Shown in pieces: positions 17,822 to 27,815 of a DNA stretch of 64,000 nt. A program made the translations under genes and the position numbers. Source of the stretch: Campylobacter concisus. Lineage in GTDB: Bacteria; Campylobacterota; Campylobacteria; Campylobacterales; Campylobacteraceae. The stretch covers positions 62,001 to 126,000 of the forward strand of contig NZ_JXUP01000003.1 of the NCBI RefSeq assembly GCF_001891085.1. Reading direction: 5' to 3'. The notes below the pieces were generated by a model that saw nothing but the letters and a program-made list of their open reading frames with translations, ran no database searches and was not told the origin of the DNA. Every line of letters begins with the position of its first letter. The first letter of the stretch is position 1.

Positions 17822-18982
17822 TTATGGAAGTTTTATAAGAGAAATTTCACTATTTTGCAAAATTTCGCTTTGATCTGGGCTAGTTAAAAAAATAAAAGTG
17901 CTTTTTAAAATATGATCTATCATGCCAGAGCCGTATTTTCCACCATTTGTTGCTATAAATTTATCATTTTCAATATTTCCAAAAATGGCATTGATCCTAC
18001 CTGATTTTACCTTTAAATTTTGCGCATTCGTAGTATTTTGCATCACAAAGCAATCCTCTCTTAAAAGAGGCAAAACAAGCATCATCATGCAAACATAAGC
18101 TGCCATAGGGTTTCCAGGGAGCACAAAGACAAGCTTGCCATCTTTTTCATAAGCCTTACAAGGTCTGCCAGGTCTTATATCAAGATGTGAGAAAATTTCA
18201 TTGTATCCAAGCTCACTTAGAGCTATTTTCATAAAGTCAGCCTCACCAGCGCTTGCTCCACCAGAGCAGATAATAATGTCATAGTTTGTAGTATTTAAAA
18301 ACGCCTGTTTTACGGCGTCTAAATTATCTTTTATGATGCCAAGATATGAGCTATCTTGCCCAATAGAACTTAAAAGTGCAGCGATGCCAAAGGCATTTGC
18401 ATTGTAAATTTCATCCTCGCTCGCTCTTTGCCAAGGCTCGATGATCTCGTTTCCACTTGAATAAATTCCAACACTAGGCTGTTTTTTAACATTTATAAAA
18501 CTTATGCCCTGAGCTGCTAGCATCATCACGCTTCTAGTATTTAAAATTTCGCCACTTTTTAGGAGAATTTCACCTATTTTTGCCTCCTCGCCTTTAAAGC
18601 GGTAAGCGTCACCTTTTTTAAGCTTTTCTGGTGCTTTTACAAACTCACCCTCAACCACACAATCTTCAAATCTCATGACCGTGTCAGCACCCTTTGGCAT
18701 CTTTGCGCCTGTCATTATCTTCACGCACTCGTTTTTGCCGATTATTAGCTGCTCTTCATCGCCTGCAAAGGCACTTGCAACTATTTTATATGGCTTGTCT
18801 TTATCTTCAAATTTCACAGCAAAGCCATCAAGCGCAGAGTTATCAAAACATGGCAAGTCTTTTACCGCCACTACATCATTTGCCAATGTTTTACCAAGAG
18901 CCATGATGATAGGTAAAATTTCACTATCTATTTTTAATTTGAACTTAGATTTAAGCGCATCTAATGCATCATTTAGTAGCAT
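17822..18982 (-). CDS. moeA: Molybdopterin molybdenumtransferase
   Basis: Inserts molybdate into adenylylated molybdopterin. The protein is 386 residues with the four-domain MoeA layout. Landmarks are the DNSALDGFAV segment near residue 45, the MTGAKMPKGADTV motif, the MoCF-like core SGGASAGEADF, and PGRPCKA followed by LPGNPMAAYV. It follows murA by two bases with GAGGAG as ribosome-binding site, and its stop lies just before the tRNA-Gly promoter. Partner of mogA at 6211-6750. Confidence 0.94.
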   Translation of the reverse strand: MLLNDALDALKSKFKLKIDSEILPIIMALGKTLANDVVAVKDLPCFDNSALDGFAVKFEDKDKPYKIVASAFAGDEEQLIIGKNECVKIMTGAKMPKGADTVMRFEDCVVEGEFVKAPEKLKKGDAYRFKGEEAKIGEILLKSGEILNTRSVMMLAAQGISFINVKKQPSVGIYSSGNEIIEPWQRASEDEIYNANAFGIAALLSSIGQDSSYLGIIKDNLDAVKQAFLNTTNYDIIICSGGASAGEADFMKIALSELGYNEIFSHLDIRPGRPCKAYEKDGKLVFVLPGNPMAAYVCMMMLVLPLLREDCFVMQNTTNAQNLKVKSGRINAIFGNIENDKFIATNGGKYGSGMIDHILKSTFIFLTSPDQSEILQNSEISLIKLP

Positions 18983-18984
18983 TT

Positions 18985-20253
18985 TTACTCCTCAAGCCTA
19001 ATAATATTTGCACCAAGGCCTTGAAATTTCTCTTCTAAATTTTCATATCCTCTATCAAGGTGATAAATTCTATGTACCAAGCTTTCGCCATTTGCTATAA
19101 GAGCAGCTAGTATCAGCGCTGAGCTTGCTCTAAGATCTGTTGCCATTACATCGGCTGCGTTTAGCTTAGCTGGCGCATAAACACTTGCGATATGCCCATT
19201 TAATTTAATATCTGCTCCCATTCTAGCAAGCTCACTAACATGCATAAAGCGGTTTTCAAAAAGTCTCTCATCTATCGTACTAACGCCATTTGCTGCAAGG
19301 CAAAGCGCCATAAATTGAGCTTGCATATCTGTTGGAAAGCCCGGATACTCAGTGGTTCTTATCTCCACTGGTTTTATCTCTTTTGCTGGCAATATCGTGA
19401 TCTTATCGCCGTCTACTTCGATACCAAAGCCCATCTCTTCAAATTTATTTAAAATGGCTGTCATGTGTGCAGCATTTGCCTTTGTGACTGAAATTTTGCT
19501 ATTTGTTATAGCTCCAGCACAAAGATATGTGCCAGCTTCGATCCTATCAGGAATTACTTCAATATCGCAAATTTCAAGCAATTTTTGGCCACTTCCAGTT
19601 ATCTTTAGTTCACTTGTGCCGATGCCTTCTATTTTAACGCCACTCTTAGCCAAAATTTCACAAATTTGTACCACTTCAGGCTCAAGCGCTACGTTTAAAA
19701 GCTCTGTCGTACCGTGCGCTAGAGCTGCAGCCATGATGATATTTTCGCTGCCAGTTACGGTGATCTTATCAAAAACGATCTTTGCGCCTTTTAGGCCATT
19801 TGGCGCTGTTGCAATGACGTAGCCTTGCTTTATTTCTATATTTGCTCCCATTTTTTCAAGCGCATTTAGATGCAGATCAATAGGTCTTTGTCCGATCGCA
19901 CATCCTCCAGGTAGGCTCACTTCGCAGTGGCCAAAGCGTGCAAGAAGCGGTCCAAGAGTTAAGATAGATGCTCTCATCTTTCTAACGATGTCATAATTTG
20001 CAGTAGTTGAGCTTACACTGCTTGTGTCTATGCTTAGTGAGTTTTTATCTTTAAATTCGCACTTTGCTCCTAGGTTAGTTAGCAGTTGGCAAAGCGTTTT
20101 TATATCAGCGACATTTGGGATATTTGTTAAATTTACACTTTTTTTTGCAAGTAAGGTTAGGGCGATGATCGGTAGAGCAGCATTTTTGGCACCGCTTATT
20201 TTTACTTCGCCACTTAATTTGGCATTTCCTTTTATCTTTAAATAGTGCATCAT
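18985..20253 (-). CDS. murA: UDP-N-acetylglucosamine 1-carboxyvinyltransferase
   Basis: First committed step of peptidoglycan synthesis. The protein is 422 residues. The UDP-GlcNAc-binding Lys23-Asn24 lie in SGAKNAALP, and the active-site loop carries Cys118 in [11 protein letters not shown], the residue alkylated by fosfomycin. The second lobe contains [13 protein letters not shown]. It is transcribed from a TATAAT-type promoter about 40 bases upstream, divergent from the lipoprotein gene. moeA follows in the same operon. Confidence 0.97.
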   Translation of the reverse strand: MMHYLKIKGNAKLSGEVKISGAKNAALPIIALTLLAKKSVNLTNIPNVADIKTLCQLLTNLGAKCEFKDKNSLSIDTSSVSSTTANYDIVRKMRASILTLGPLLARFGHCEVSLPGGCAIGQRPIDLHLNALEKMGANIEIKQGYVIATAPNGLKGAKIVFDKITVTGSENIIMAAALAHGTTELLNVALEPEVVQICEILAKSGVKIEGIGTSELKITGSGQKLLEICDIEVIPDRIEAGTYLCAGAITNSKISVTKANAAHMTAILNKFEEMGFGIEVDGDKITILPAKEIKPVEIRTTEYPGFPTDMQAQFMALCLAANGVSTIDERLFENRFMHVSELARMGADIKLNGHIASVYAPAKLNAADVMATDLRASSALILAALIANGESLVHRIYHLDRGYENLEEKFQGLGANIIRLEE

Positions 20254-20290
20254 TGTTTTTTTGCCTTAAGAAAATATGTTTTTTGCCGAT

Positions 20291-20296
20291 ATTATA
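20291..20296 (-). promoter_or_regulatory. -10 box of murA
   Basis: TATAAT on the minus strand, in an AT-rich stretch, with no recognisable -35, as is usual in Campylobacter. The predicted start point is near 20284, about 31 bases before the murA ATG. Confidence 0.55.
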
Positions 20297-20393
20297 TTGC
20301 TTTTTAACTTAGAATAAAGAAAGCAAAGCACTATTTCCGGTTCATTTACGTTTAAAAGTTAAAATTGCAAACATTAAAATTTTGGATATAAAT

Positions 20394-21074
20394 ATGTCAA
20401 ATTCAATAAATAAAAAAATCTTTTTTATTCTTAGCATTATATTTTTTACAGGTTGTTCTTTTACCTCTAATCAACCGACAACTCCGCAAAATGAAACAAA
20501 TCAAACCGTAACTTCAAGTGTTGATTTTAGCGAGCAAATGATTGGTGAAATCATAGATGAAGATAATGATAGAGAAGATAAAAAATTTGGTTCTTTTTTT
20601 AAAAAATACCTAAATACAAGAGCTGGCGGTGATTGTTCAGGATTCGTTTCTATCGTAAATGCAAAGTATCAAAATATGTATTTTGATGAAAAGACAATAA
20701 ATCGCTACTACGATAATGGCGGTAGAAAGTCAAAAGCGATCTATAATTTTTATGAAAGTAAAAATTTAATTACTCATAAAAATCCAAAAATAGGCGATCT
20801 TGTATTTTTCTCAAATACTCTTGGCAAGGGTGTTCAGAAAAATAAAGATAAGAAAAATATCACTCATGTCGGCATAGTTACAGCTGTTCTTGGCGATGAG
20901 ACGGTAAAATTTATACATAATTCTGGCGGAAAGATAATTCATAGCTATATGAATCTAAAACAAAAAAATGTGCATCTAAAAGGAAATCAAGAGATAAATA
21001 GCTACCTTGTAAGATGTTCAAACTCAAGTTGCTTGGCAGCAAATAGATTTGCTGGATATGGCAAAGCAAAATAA
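20394..21074 (+). CDS. NlpC/P60-type cell-wall hydrolase lipoprotein
   Basis: Predicted lipoprotein peptidoglycan endopeptidase. The ATG at 20394 is preferred over an upstream in-frame TTG at 20382. The signal sequence ends in lipobox FFTGC, with Cys21 lipidated. A Ser/Thr/Gln/Asn-rich linker (22-42) leads to an NlpC/P60 or CHAP-like domain with catalytic Cys81 in GGDCSGF and His158 in THVGIV. 226 residues. It stands alone, divergent from murA. Substrate and exact clan (NlpC/P60 versus CHAP) are not certain from sequence alone. Confidence 0.8.
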   Translation: MSNSINKKIFFILSIIFFTGCSFTSNQPTTPQNETNQTVTSSVDFSEQMIGEIIDEDNDREDKKFGSFFKKYLNTRAGGDCSGFVSIVNAKYQNMYFDEKTINRYYDNGGRKSKAIYNFYESKNLITHKNPKIGDLVFFSNTLGKGVQKNKDKKNITHVGIVTAVLGDETVKFIHNSGGKIIHSYMNLKQKNVHLKGNQEINSYLVRCSNSSCLAANRFAGYGKAK

Positions 21075-21182
21075 ATCAGAAATTTTTACTAAAAACCTTT
21101 TAAAACAAATACTAGGCTCAAATTTTAAGCATTATTTATATAAATTTAAACTCGTAAATACAGATTTATATAAAGAGAAAAT

Positions 21183-21992
21183 ATGAATTTTTACGATGAA
21201 ATTTGGGAAATTTTAAATGAAGGCGAGATTGGGCTTAAATTTTTAAAATTTGAGCTATTTTATGAGAAATTTAAACGAGATTTTAATATAAATTTTTGTG
21301 AAAGCTCTAAACCAAATGAGCTAATAACGCCTAGCTATGCAAAATTTTGTGAAGTAATTAGCATGAAAGAGCTAAACAAAAAAGTAAAGCCAAAGGATAA
21401 AAATTTAAATTTTATCCATTCGGTAGCTCATATTGAATTTAATGCTATTGACATCGCGCTTGATGCTTGTTATAGATTTAGAAATTTGCCAAGAGAATTT
21501 TATGAAGACTGGCTAGAAGTAGCTGAAGATGAGATCAGACACTTTTGTATGATAGAGAATTTGCTCTTAAAGCGTGGCGGTATATACGGCGAGCTAAGTG
21601 TACATGATGGGCTTTTTATCGCACTTCAAAAGACTTCAAGTAGTCTAACTAGCCGTATGGCGCTACTGCCAAGATATATGGAGGCAAATGGGCTTGATGC
21701 AAACGCTCATATTATAAAAAGGCTTGAAGGCGAGGGCGGAAATGAAGAGCTTATTGAGTGCCTGAAAGTCATCTTAAAAGAAGAAATCTCTCATGTTTAT
21801 AAAGGCGATAAGTGGTTTAAATTTTCTTGCAAAAAAGAGGGCATTGACGAAAATAGCTACTTTGACATTATCTTAAGTTTATATCCAAATTCATTTAAAA
21901 ATGTTAGAGAGATCAATGAGCAAGATCGCTTAAAAGCTGGATTTAGTAAAGAAGAGCTTTGCTTGATAAAGAATTTCTCAAAGGAGAGATAG
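21183..21992 (+). CDS. DUF455 ferritin-like protein
   Basis: 269 residues, helical, with the ferritin-like metal ligands of DUF455: HSVAHIEFNAIDIALD (His/Glu) and EVAEDEIRHFCMIE (Glu-x-x-x-x-His), then EEISHVYKGDKWF later. These suggest a diiron site. The function of the family is not established. It is followed directly by sixA, whose GTG overlaps the TAG stop. The 108-base upstream gap is AT-rich with no clear promoter box. Confidence 0.82.
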   Translation: MNFYDEIWEILNEGEIGLKFLKFELFYEKFKRDFNINFCESSKPNELITPSYAKFCEVISMKELNKKVKPKDKNLNFIHSVAHIEFNAIDIALDACYRFRNLPREFYEDWLEVAEDEIRHFCMIENLLLKRGGIYGELSVHDGLFIALQKTSSSLTSRMALLPRYMEANGLDANAHIIKRLEGEGGNEELIECLKVILKEEISHVYKGDKWFKFSCKKEGIDENSYFDIILSLYPNSFKNVREINEQDRLKAGFSKEELCLIKNFSKER

Positions 21993-22486
21993 TGAGTAAA
22001 ATTTATTTCATAAGACATTCAAAAGCGGTTGATGAGAATAAGGACGGAGCTAAAGATGCTTTAAGGGAGCTTAGTCAAAAAGGCAAAGAAGACGCTAAAT
22101 TTATGGCAAACAGACTAAAAATGTATGATGTGATGCCAGGGGCTATCTTTTCAAGCAGTGCTAGAAGGTGCGAGCAAACGGCAAAGATTATCGCTAAAAC
22201 TTTAAAATTTAAAGAAGAGACCAGTCTTATAGATGAGCTTTATGATATAAGTTTTGAAGATCTTTTAAAATTTGTTAAAAATATAAATGAGAGTTTGGAT
22301 GAAATTTTTATCATCACGCATAATCCAAGCATAACTGAAATTTGCGAGTATTTAAGCGATTCATCAATAGACAATATCCCAACTTCTGGAATATTTTGCG
22401 TTGAGTTTGGATGTAAATTTAGTGAGTTAAAAGAGGGTAGTGCAAAAGCGTTATTTTTTGACCACCCCAAAAAACATCAAAGATAA
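21992..22486 (+). CDS. sixA: Phosphohistidine phosphatase SixA-like (histidine phosphatase family)
   Basis: 164 residues from GTG at 21992, chosen because AAGGAG at 21981-21986 is well placed and the start MSKIYFIRHSKAVDE puts the phosphate-accepting RHS motif (His9) at the N-terminus. The longer frame from 21959 lies inside the DUF455 gene. The second histidine is in IITHNPSITE, as in SixA. The probable role is dephosphorylation of protein phosphohistidine, but no phosphorelay gene is adjacent. Confidence 0.82.
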   Translation: MSKIYFIRHSKAVDENKDGAKDALRELSQKGKEDAKFMANRLKMYDVMPGAIFSSSARRCEQTAKIIAKTLKFKEETSLIDELYDISFEDLLKFVKNINESLDEIFIITHNPSITEICEYLSDSSIDNIPTSGIFCVEFGCKFSELKEGSAKALFFDHPKKHQR

Positions 22487-22495
22487 TTTAACACT

Positions 22496-23755
22496 TTAGT
22501 TTTTATCTTTAAAAATTTCGTTATACGAAGCAAAAATTTGCTCGCTTAGATCTTCTATTTTTTTAGACTTATCAACAAAATAATTTAAATTTTGTTCATT
22601 ATAGCCAGAAGCTGACTTCTCGAGCAAGAGTTTGATTTCATTATTTAGCGACGATGTAAGCTCTTTTGACTTATCAAAATTTTTATTTTGCTTGTGTTCA
22701 CTTATACTCTCGTTCTCATACCAGTCTAGCAGGTTTTGTGCTAAATTACGTATTTCCTCGCTGTATCCTTGCTCGTTTATAAGATCAGAGTACACTTTAG
22801 TTTTGTAAGCGATTTGTGAAATTTTTGCGATTATGGCAAAGGTTTTATTTTCGACATATTTTGATGTTTGAGCAGTATTTTGTGCGTTTGCATTAAACTC
22901 GCTCAATACCTTTTTGAAATTTTCTACATTTTGTGTTGTTAGTTTAGAAATTTCATCGATTTTTTTAGAATTTTCATCGATATCATTTACCTCTTGCTGA
23001 AGCGTTTTTATATTAACTTCTATGTCGCTTGCGGCTTTTTGTGTGTTTTCAGCTAGCTTTCTTACCTCATCAGCAACTACCGCAAAACCACGTCCGTGCT
23101 CTCCTGCACGAGCAGCTTCAATGGCGGCGTTAAGAGCAAGTAGATTTGTCTGATCGGCAATATCTTTTATTAAATTTAAAACAGAGCTTATTTCAGAAGC
23201 CCTAGTGCTTAGCATACCAGTAGCATTTGAGCAGCTTTGTACTAGACCATCAAGCTCTCCCATGTTTTGACTAAGTTCGACGATATTTGACATATTTTCT
23301 CTTGCTATTTGTGCAGTTTGTTTAGCATCTGTTGCTGTTTGGCTTAAATTTTTGATACTTTCATTTAGATCATCTCTTACATAATTTATGCCATTTATAC
23401 CGTTTCCAAGTTTGTCAAGCTCGCTTGATAGAAGACCTCTAACCTTGCTTTTTTGGCCGTCTTTTATGCCTGTGACACCCCTGCTCATAGATATGGCATT
23501 TCGTTTAAATAAACCCCTAAACCCTTCTACAAATATATTTCTATATGTTTTTGAGTTTTGTGCAGCTTGGACTGAGGTTGAAATTTCACGTTGAAGTGCT
23601 TCAACTTGATCTAACAAATCATTTATGCCAAGGGCGACTTCATACATCTCGTCCTTTTCTCCAACATTTACAATGCGAGGCTCTAGTATGCCATTGCTTG
23701 CCGATTTGACAACACTTAAAATCTCATTTATTGCATTTGATTTTTTCTTAAACAT
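22496..23755 (-). CDS. Cytoplasmic methyl-accepting chemotaxis protein with degenerate CZB-like tail
   Basis: 419 residues without any membrane helix. Residues 1-130 are an unassigned helical region. The signalling hairpin is classical, with its tip around 197-235 ([36 protein letters not shown] in overlapping form). After it, 308-380 resembles a CZB domain ([15 protein letters not shown]...LLDWYE), but the zinc-binding His/Cys positions are Gln314, Gln340 and non-His residues. It starts two bases after the PAS-protein stop, so the two are translated together. This suggests a CetA/CetB-like bipartite redox sensor, although CetA itself is membrane-bound. Confidence 0.85.
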   Translation of the reverse strand: MFKKKSNAINEILSVVKSASNGILEPRIVNVGEKDEMYEVALGINDLLDQVEALQREISTSVQAAQNSKTYRNIFVEGFRGLFKRNAISMSRGVTGIKDGQKSKVRGLLSSELDKLGNGINGINYVRDDLNESIKNLSQTATDAKQTAQIARENMSNIVELSQNMGELDGLVQSCSNATGMLSTRASEISSVLNLIKDIADQTNLLALNAAIEAARAGEHGRGFAVVADEVRKLAENTQKAASDIEVNIKTLQQEVNDIDENSKKIDEISKLTTQNVENFKKVLSEFNANAQNTAQTSKYVENKTFAIIAKISQIAYKTKVYSDLINEQGYSEEIRNLAQNLLDWYENESISEHKQNKNFDKSKELTSSLNNEIKLLLEKSASGYNEQNLNYFVDKSKKIEDLSEQIFASYNEIFKDKN

Positions 23756-23757
23756 AT

Positions 23758-24258
23758 CTAGAACCTTTGCAAGTTGTTTATAAATTCATCATAGCTTGTT
23801 GATTTTTCTTCCAAAAATTTTAATAAATATTTTTTAGATGCTTCAATACCGCCATCTCGTTCTAGTTCAAGTAATTTTGCATAAAGTGGTTTTATGATCT
23901 CTATTGCTTTTGCATTTGGCTTACGTCTAACAGAATAGTATCCAACGATATTATCTTGCTGATCAAGCGAGGCTGTGATATTGCCAAATACCCAGTAAAA
24001 TCCACCATTTAGAGTTTTATTTTTAATAAAGGCAAAAATTTCCTCTTTATTTTGTATACGTTCCCAAAGTAGCTTGAAAATAACTCTTGGCATATCAGTG
24101 TGCCTTATTATATTGTGCGGTTTTCCCAAGAGATCACCTTGTTTTACTCCTACGATATTTAAAAAAGGCTCGTTACAATAAGTGATCCTTCCTTTTGTAT
24201 CCGTTTTTGAAACTAAAAATGCGTTCTCATCAACGCCATATTCTCTTTCTATAGGCAT
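23758..24258 (-). CDS. Aer/CetB-like PAS domain protein
   Basis: 166 residues, a single PAS domain of the Aer type ([19 protein letters not shown], then the [14 protein letters not shown] motif, then [12 protein letters not shown]), followed by a helical tail. Such PAS proteins bind FAD and sense redox or energy state. In C. jejuni, CetB signals through the receptor CetA. The gene has an AAAGGAG site, lies 21 bases after the GspF-like gene and directly before the cytoplasmic receptor. FAD binding is inferred from the family. Confidence 0.85.
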   Translation of the reverse strand: MPIEREYGVDENAFLVSKTDTKGRITYCNEPFLNIVGVKQGDLLGKPHNIIRHTDMPRVIFKLLWERIQNKEEIFAFIKNKTLNGGFYWVFGNITASLDQQDNIVGYYSVRRKPNAKAIEIIKPLYAKLLELERDGGIEASKKYLLKFLEEKSTSYDEFINNLQRF

Positions 24259-24279
24259 TTTACTCCTTTAAATGTTGAT

Positions 24280-25518
24280 TTAATTTTTAACAGCTTTTGC
24301 CATATCCCACATTGGCATAAATATACCAAGGGCGAGCAAAAGCACCATAGCTGCGATAAATATTAGTAGTATCGGCTCAATATAGTTTGAAATATTATCA
24401 ATAATATCATTAAATTTCACTCTATAATAATCAGTAACTTTTTGTGTCATGTCGTCTAAGCTACCACTTTGTTCGCCAGCACCTATCATCTGTATAAGCA
24501 TACCCTCATAAAGCCCAGTTTGCCTAAAGGCCTCGGTTAAGCTTATGCCGCGACCAACTAGTACTTTTACAGCAGTTAGTTTATTTCTTATGTCTTGATT
24601 TGAAACAGTTACAACGGCGGTATCTAGTGCATCAGCGATAGGAAGTCCAGCGCGAACAAGCTCTGTAAATATTAGATTAAACCTACTCATATTTGCAAAA
24701 AATATTATTTTGCCCACAAGATAGACTTTTAGTAGATATTTATCGACCTTATCCCTAAAATTTTCATCATTTGAATATTGCCTTTTTAGCAAAAAAGCAA
24801 ATGCGACAAGAACAACTATTATGTATATACCGTAATTGCTCATTATGTATTCAATGTTTAGTAAAATTTTAGTAGGAAGAGGTAGGTCGGCATTAAGCTG
24901 GCTAAAAATTTCTCGAAATTGTGGAACAACTGATGTCATGAGCACAATAAAAGCCAAAATTATAGAGCATATTACGGTTATTGGATACCTTATAGCTTTT
25001 TTAAATTTTTGTTGGTTATCCCAGACTTCTTGCAAGATAGAAGCTAGCTTTGATAATGCATCAGCCATATTACCAGTGCTCTCTCCAAGCCTTACCATAG
25101 CGACAGTGACATCGCCTAGCTCTTCTTGAAAATTTTCTATACTTTGAGTTAAACTTGCACCTTGATTTAGGTCTTCATCTAGCGTTTGAAATATTGTTTT
25201 TAGCCTTTTATCCTCAGTAGCATTTGCTGTCTCTTTTATGCCATCATGTATTGATATACCAGCATTAGTCATAACGCTAAGTTGCCTTATGGTAGCGACT
25301 AGAGCTGGAATTTTTACTTTTGAAGAAGAGAATATTTTGTTAAATTTTTCTTGCAAGTCCAAAAAATCATTGTTGATACTTGAAACCTGAGTTTCTTTGA
25401 TCTTTACTATCATGCCTTGAATATTTGCGCGATTTTTAACATCATTTTTGCTATTGGCCTTTAGGCTCATCTTTTGGCGTTTGCCATCTTTTATATATTC
25501 TATTTCGTAAAATTTCAT
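24280..25518 (-). CDS. ctsF: Type II secretion/competence inner-membrane platform protein (GspF/PilC type)
   Basis: 412 residues with two GspF domains (about 60-190 and 265-385) and membrane helices near 168-190, 218-240 and 385-405, as in GspF/PilC. It is the inner-membrane platform that couples the ATPase to pseudopilus assembly. Its ATG overlaps the ctsE stop (ATGA). The gene set and order match the Cts locus that C. jejuni needs for natural transformation, where ctsF follows ctsE. The symbol is by that synteny. Confidence 0.87.
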   Translation of the reverse strand: MKFYEIEYIKDGKRQKMSLKANSKNDVKNRANIQGMIVKIKETQVSSINNDFLDLQEKFNKIFSSSKVKIPALVATIRQLSVMTNAGISIHDGIKETANATEDKRLKTIFQTLDEDLNQGASLTQSIENFQEELGDVTVAMVRLGESTGNMADALSKLASILQEVWDNQQKFKKAIRYPITVICSIILAFIVLMTSVVPQFREIFSQLNADLPLPTKILLNIEYIMSNYGIYIIVVLVAFAFLLKRQYSNDENFRDKVDKYLLKVYLVGKIIFFANMSRFNLIFTELVRAGLPIADALDTAVVTVSNQDIRNKLTAVKVLVGRGISLTEAFRQTGLYEGMLIQMIGAGEQSGSLDDMTQKVTDYYRVKFNDIIDNISNYIEPILLIFIAAMVLLLALGIFMPMWDMAKAVKN

Positions 25519-27266
25519 ATCTTGGCAACTCTATATACTTCTTCGATTGTTGTTACACCATTTGCTGCGCGTATAACGCCATCATGGAACATATCTATAA
25601 AGCCTTCGTCATAGGCGGCCTTTTTAAGCTCTTCTTTTGAAGTGTTATTTGCTACGATACTTGCTATATGATCGCTGATAGATAATATTTCGCTTATCAT
25701 TTCACGCCCTAGATATCCAGTTTGTGAGCAGTGTTGGCAACCTATGCTTTTATAAAATTGATAATCTTCAGGAAGAAATTTCTTAATCTCGTCAAGAGCT
25801 TTTTGAGATAGCGTGACTTTTTGTTTGCAATACGGACAAAGCTTTCTTACAAGCCTTTGAGCCTCGATGCAAACTAGTGCGCCACTTACTAGATATGGCT
25901 CAATACCCATATCAACCATACGAGGTAAAGCGCTAATAGCGTCGTTTGTATGAAGTGTAGAAAAAACCAAGTGACCAGTTAGTGCCGCTTGAATTGCGAT
26001 CCTAAGCGTCTCTTGATCTCTGATCTCACCTATCATGATAATATCTGGATCTTGCCTTAAAATAGAGCGAAGAGCTGATATAAAAGTAAGCCCAGCCTTC
26101 TCATTTACATGTACTTGTTGGATCATATTTAGCTGATACTCGACCGGATCTTCAACGGTAATAATCTTAGTTTTTACACTTTTTATGTCATTTAATGCAC
26201 CATAAAGTGTAGTCGTTTTTCCTGATCCTGTCGGACCAGTAACTAGGATGATGCCGTAAGGTGCTTTCATGCTCTTTTTAAATTTAGCAAAGTTATCTGG
26301 ATGCATACCGAGGTCTTCAATGTTTATGATAACTTTTGATTTGTCCAAAATTCTTAAAACTATGCTTTCGCCGTTTAAAATAGGTAGTGTAGAGATACGG
26401 AAATCGTACTCTTTATCTAAAATTTGAGCTGAAAATCTACCATCTTGTGGGCGGCGGCGCTCCGCGATATCCATATTTGAAAGTAGCTTCATTCGGCTTA
26501 CCATCGGCGGATAGATATCTTTATCAAATATAAATGTCTCACTTAGCATGCCATCTATTCTGCTTCTTACGATACAGTTTGTCTCGGTTGGCTCGATGTG
26601 AATATCGCTTGCTCTGCTTTGAATAGATGTTTTTAAAATTATCTCAATTAGCTTTAAAATTCCAGAGCTTTCTGTGCTTTGCCCTTGACTACTAGAGCTT
26701 GAAAGCTCTTTTCTGATCTCTGTAATAACGTCTTTAATGCTTTCATTAAGAGCTATTTTGTTTATATATTTTTCTATCTGGGCTGGATCGGCGCAAGCTA
26801 CTTTTAATAGCTTTCTGTTAAATAAATTTTGAACTTTATCCTGAATGATCACATCAAAAGGATTTTTAAAAGCAACATAAACGCTTATCTCATCTTCTTT
26901 TACAGGGATCGCATTATATGATTTTAGCTGCGAGGTGCTTAGCTTTTCACTGATACGGTAGTCGATATCTATATCATCAAGATCAAAAAATGTGATTTTA
27001 AATTTATCACATACATATTGAATGAAGCGCTTTTGATCTATCTGAAGGCTAGTTGAAATTTCATCAATGTCAGTGTGTCCTCTTCTATAAATATCAGATA
27101 GAATTTCAAAAAAAATCTCTTCTTCTAGCATATTTTCTTCAAGCAAAATAGCCAAAAGACTTTTTTTATTTATCTTTTTTATCTCTATAATCTTTAAAAT
27201 TTGCTCATCATTTAGTTTATTAAGTTGCTCTAATGTTTTTAGCGTTAAATTTTCTAAATTATTCAT
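25515..27266 (-). CDS. ctsE: Type II secretion/competence assembly ATPase (GspE/PilB type)
   Basis: 583 residues. The N-terminal MshEN-like region (60-175) is followed by a Ser/Gln linker near 188-200. The secretion ATPase core has Walker A GPTGSGKT at 344-351, an Asp box, and the Walker B/His box region IGEIRDQETLRIA to STLHTND. The zinc tetracysteine Cys477/Cys480 and Cys510/Cys513 marks it as GspE/PilB rather than PilT. It powers pseudopilus extension. No PilT-like retraction ATPase is encoded in the window. Confidence 0.93.
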   Translation of the reverse strand: MNNLENLTLKTLEQLNKLNDEQILKIIEIKKINKKSLLAILLEENMLEEEIFFEILSDIYRRGHTDIDEISTSLQIDQKRFIQYVCDKFKITFFDLDDIDIDYRISEKLSTSQLKSYNAIPVKEDEISVYVAFKNPFDVIIQDKVQNLFNRKLLKVACADPAQIEKYINKIALNESIKDVITEIRKELSSSSSQGQSTESSGILKLIEIILKTSIQSRASDIHIEPTETNCIVRSRIDGMLSETFIFDKDIYPPMVSRMKLLSNMDIAERRRPQDGRFSAQILDKEYDFRISTLPILNGESIVLRILDKSKVIINIEDLGMHPDNFAKFKKSMKAPYGIILVTGPTGSGKTTTLYGALNDIKSVKTKIITVEDPVEYQLNMIQQVHVNEKAGLTFISALRSILRQDPDIIMIGEIRDQETLRIAIQAALTGHLVFSTLHTNDAISALPRMVDMGIEPYLVSGALVCIEAQRLVRKLCPYCKQKVTLSQKALDEIKKFLPEDYQFYKSIGCQHCSQTGYLGREMISEILSISDHIASIVANNTSKEELKKAAYDEGFIDMFHDGVIRAANGVTTIEEVYRVAKI

Positions 27267-27275
27267 CTCTTCTCT

Positions 27276-27815
27276 TTATCTATACTCAATCTGCGAAGTA
27301 AGATCGTCATTTTTAAAAATTTTTAAAATCATTTTTGCAAAATTTGGGCTAACGATTGTACTAAGTTCATATCTTGTGTCTGAATTTGGCTCTTCAAAAA
27401 TAAATACGCCAAGCTCCTCAACGTATTCTTTTTTGACAAATTTATCAAATATAAATGAAAGAATGTAATCGCTCTTTGGAAGCCTAATATAACTTATATC
27501 AGCCCCATCTAAGATAGCATGAAGCAACAGCTTTTTTTTAAGCAATATATCTGCAAAATATGCTGCATTCTCTCTTGAGCTTTGCGTTTTTGATAGTTTG
27601 CTTGCTGGAAGAGCGAGCCTATCTATATCATTTGTTTTTAAGCAAGATATGCCAAAGATATTAAGAAATTCTTCATTTTGTGAATCTTTTAAAAGATCTT
27701 GTATTTTTTGATTACAAATTTTAGGATATTCAGCTTTTTCAAAATAACTTTTAATGTCAGCCGCCCCAAGTGCAAAGGCATTTAATGATAAAAATATAAT
27801 AAGCAAAAATTTCAC
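27276..27815 (-). CDS. Exported hypothetical protein of the Cts/MSHA-like locus
   Basis: 179 residues with a signal peptide ending around ALGAAD (residue 17-19). The rest is helical without recognisable domains; two cysteines (KICNQK and GISCLK) could form a disulfide. It overlaps the preceding gene by four bases and precedes ctsE by nine, so it belongs to the operon. It occupies the place of an unassigned gene between ctsP and ctsE in C. jejuni (from memory). Confidence 0.7.
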   Translation of the reverse strand: MKFLLIIFLSLNAFALGAADIKSYFEKAEYPKICNQKIQDLLKDSQNEEFLNIFGISCLKTNDIDRLALPASKLSKTQSSRENAAYFADILLKKKLLLHAILDGADISYIRLPKSDYILSFIFDKFVKKEYVEELGVFIFEEPNSDTRYELSTIVSPNFAKMILKIFKNDDLTSQIEYR

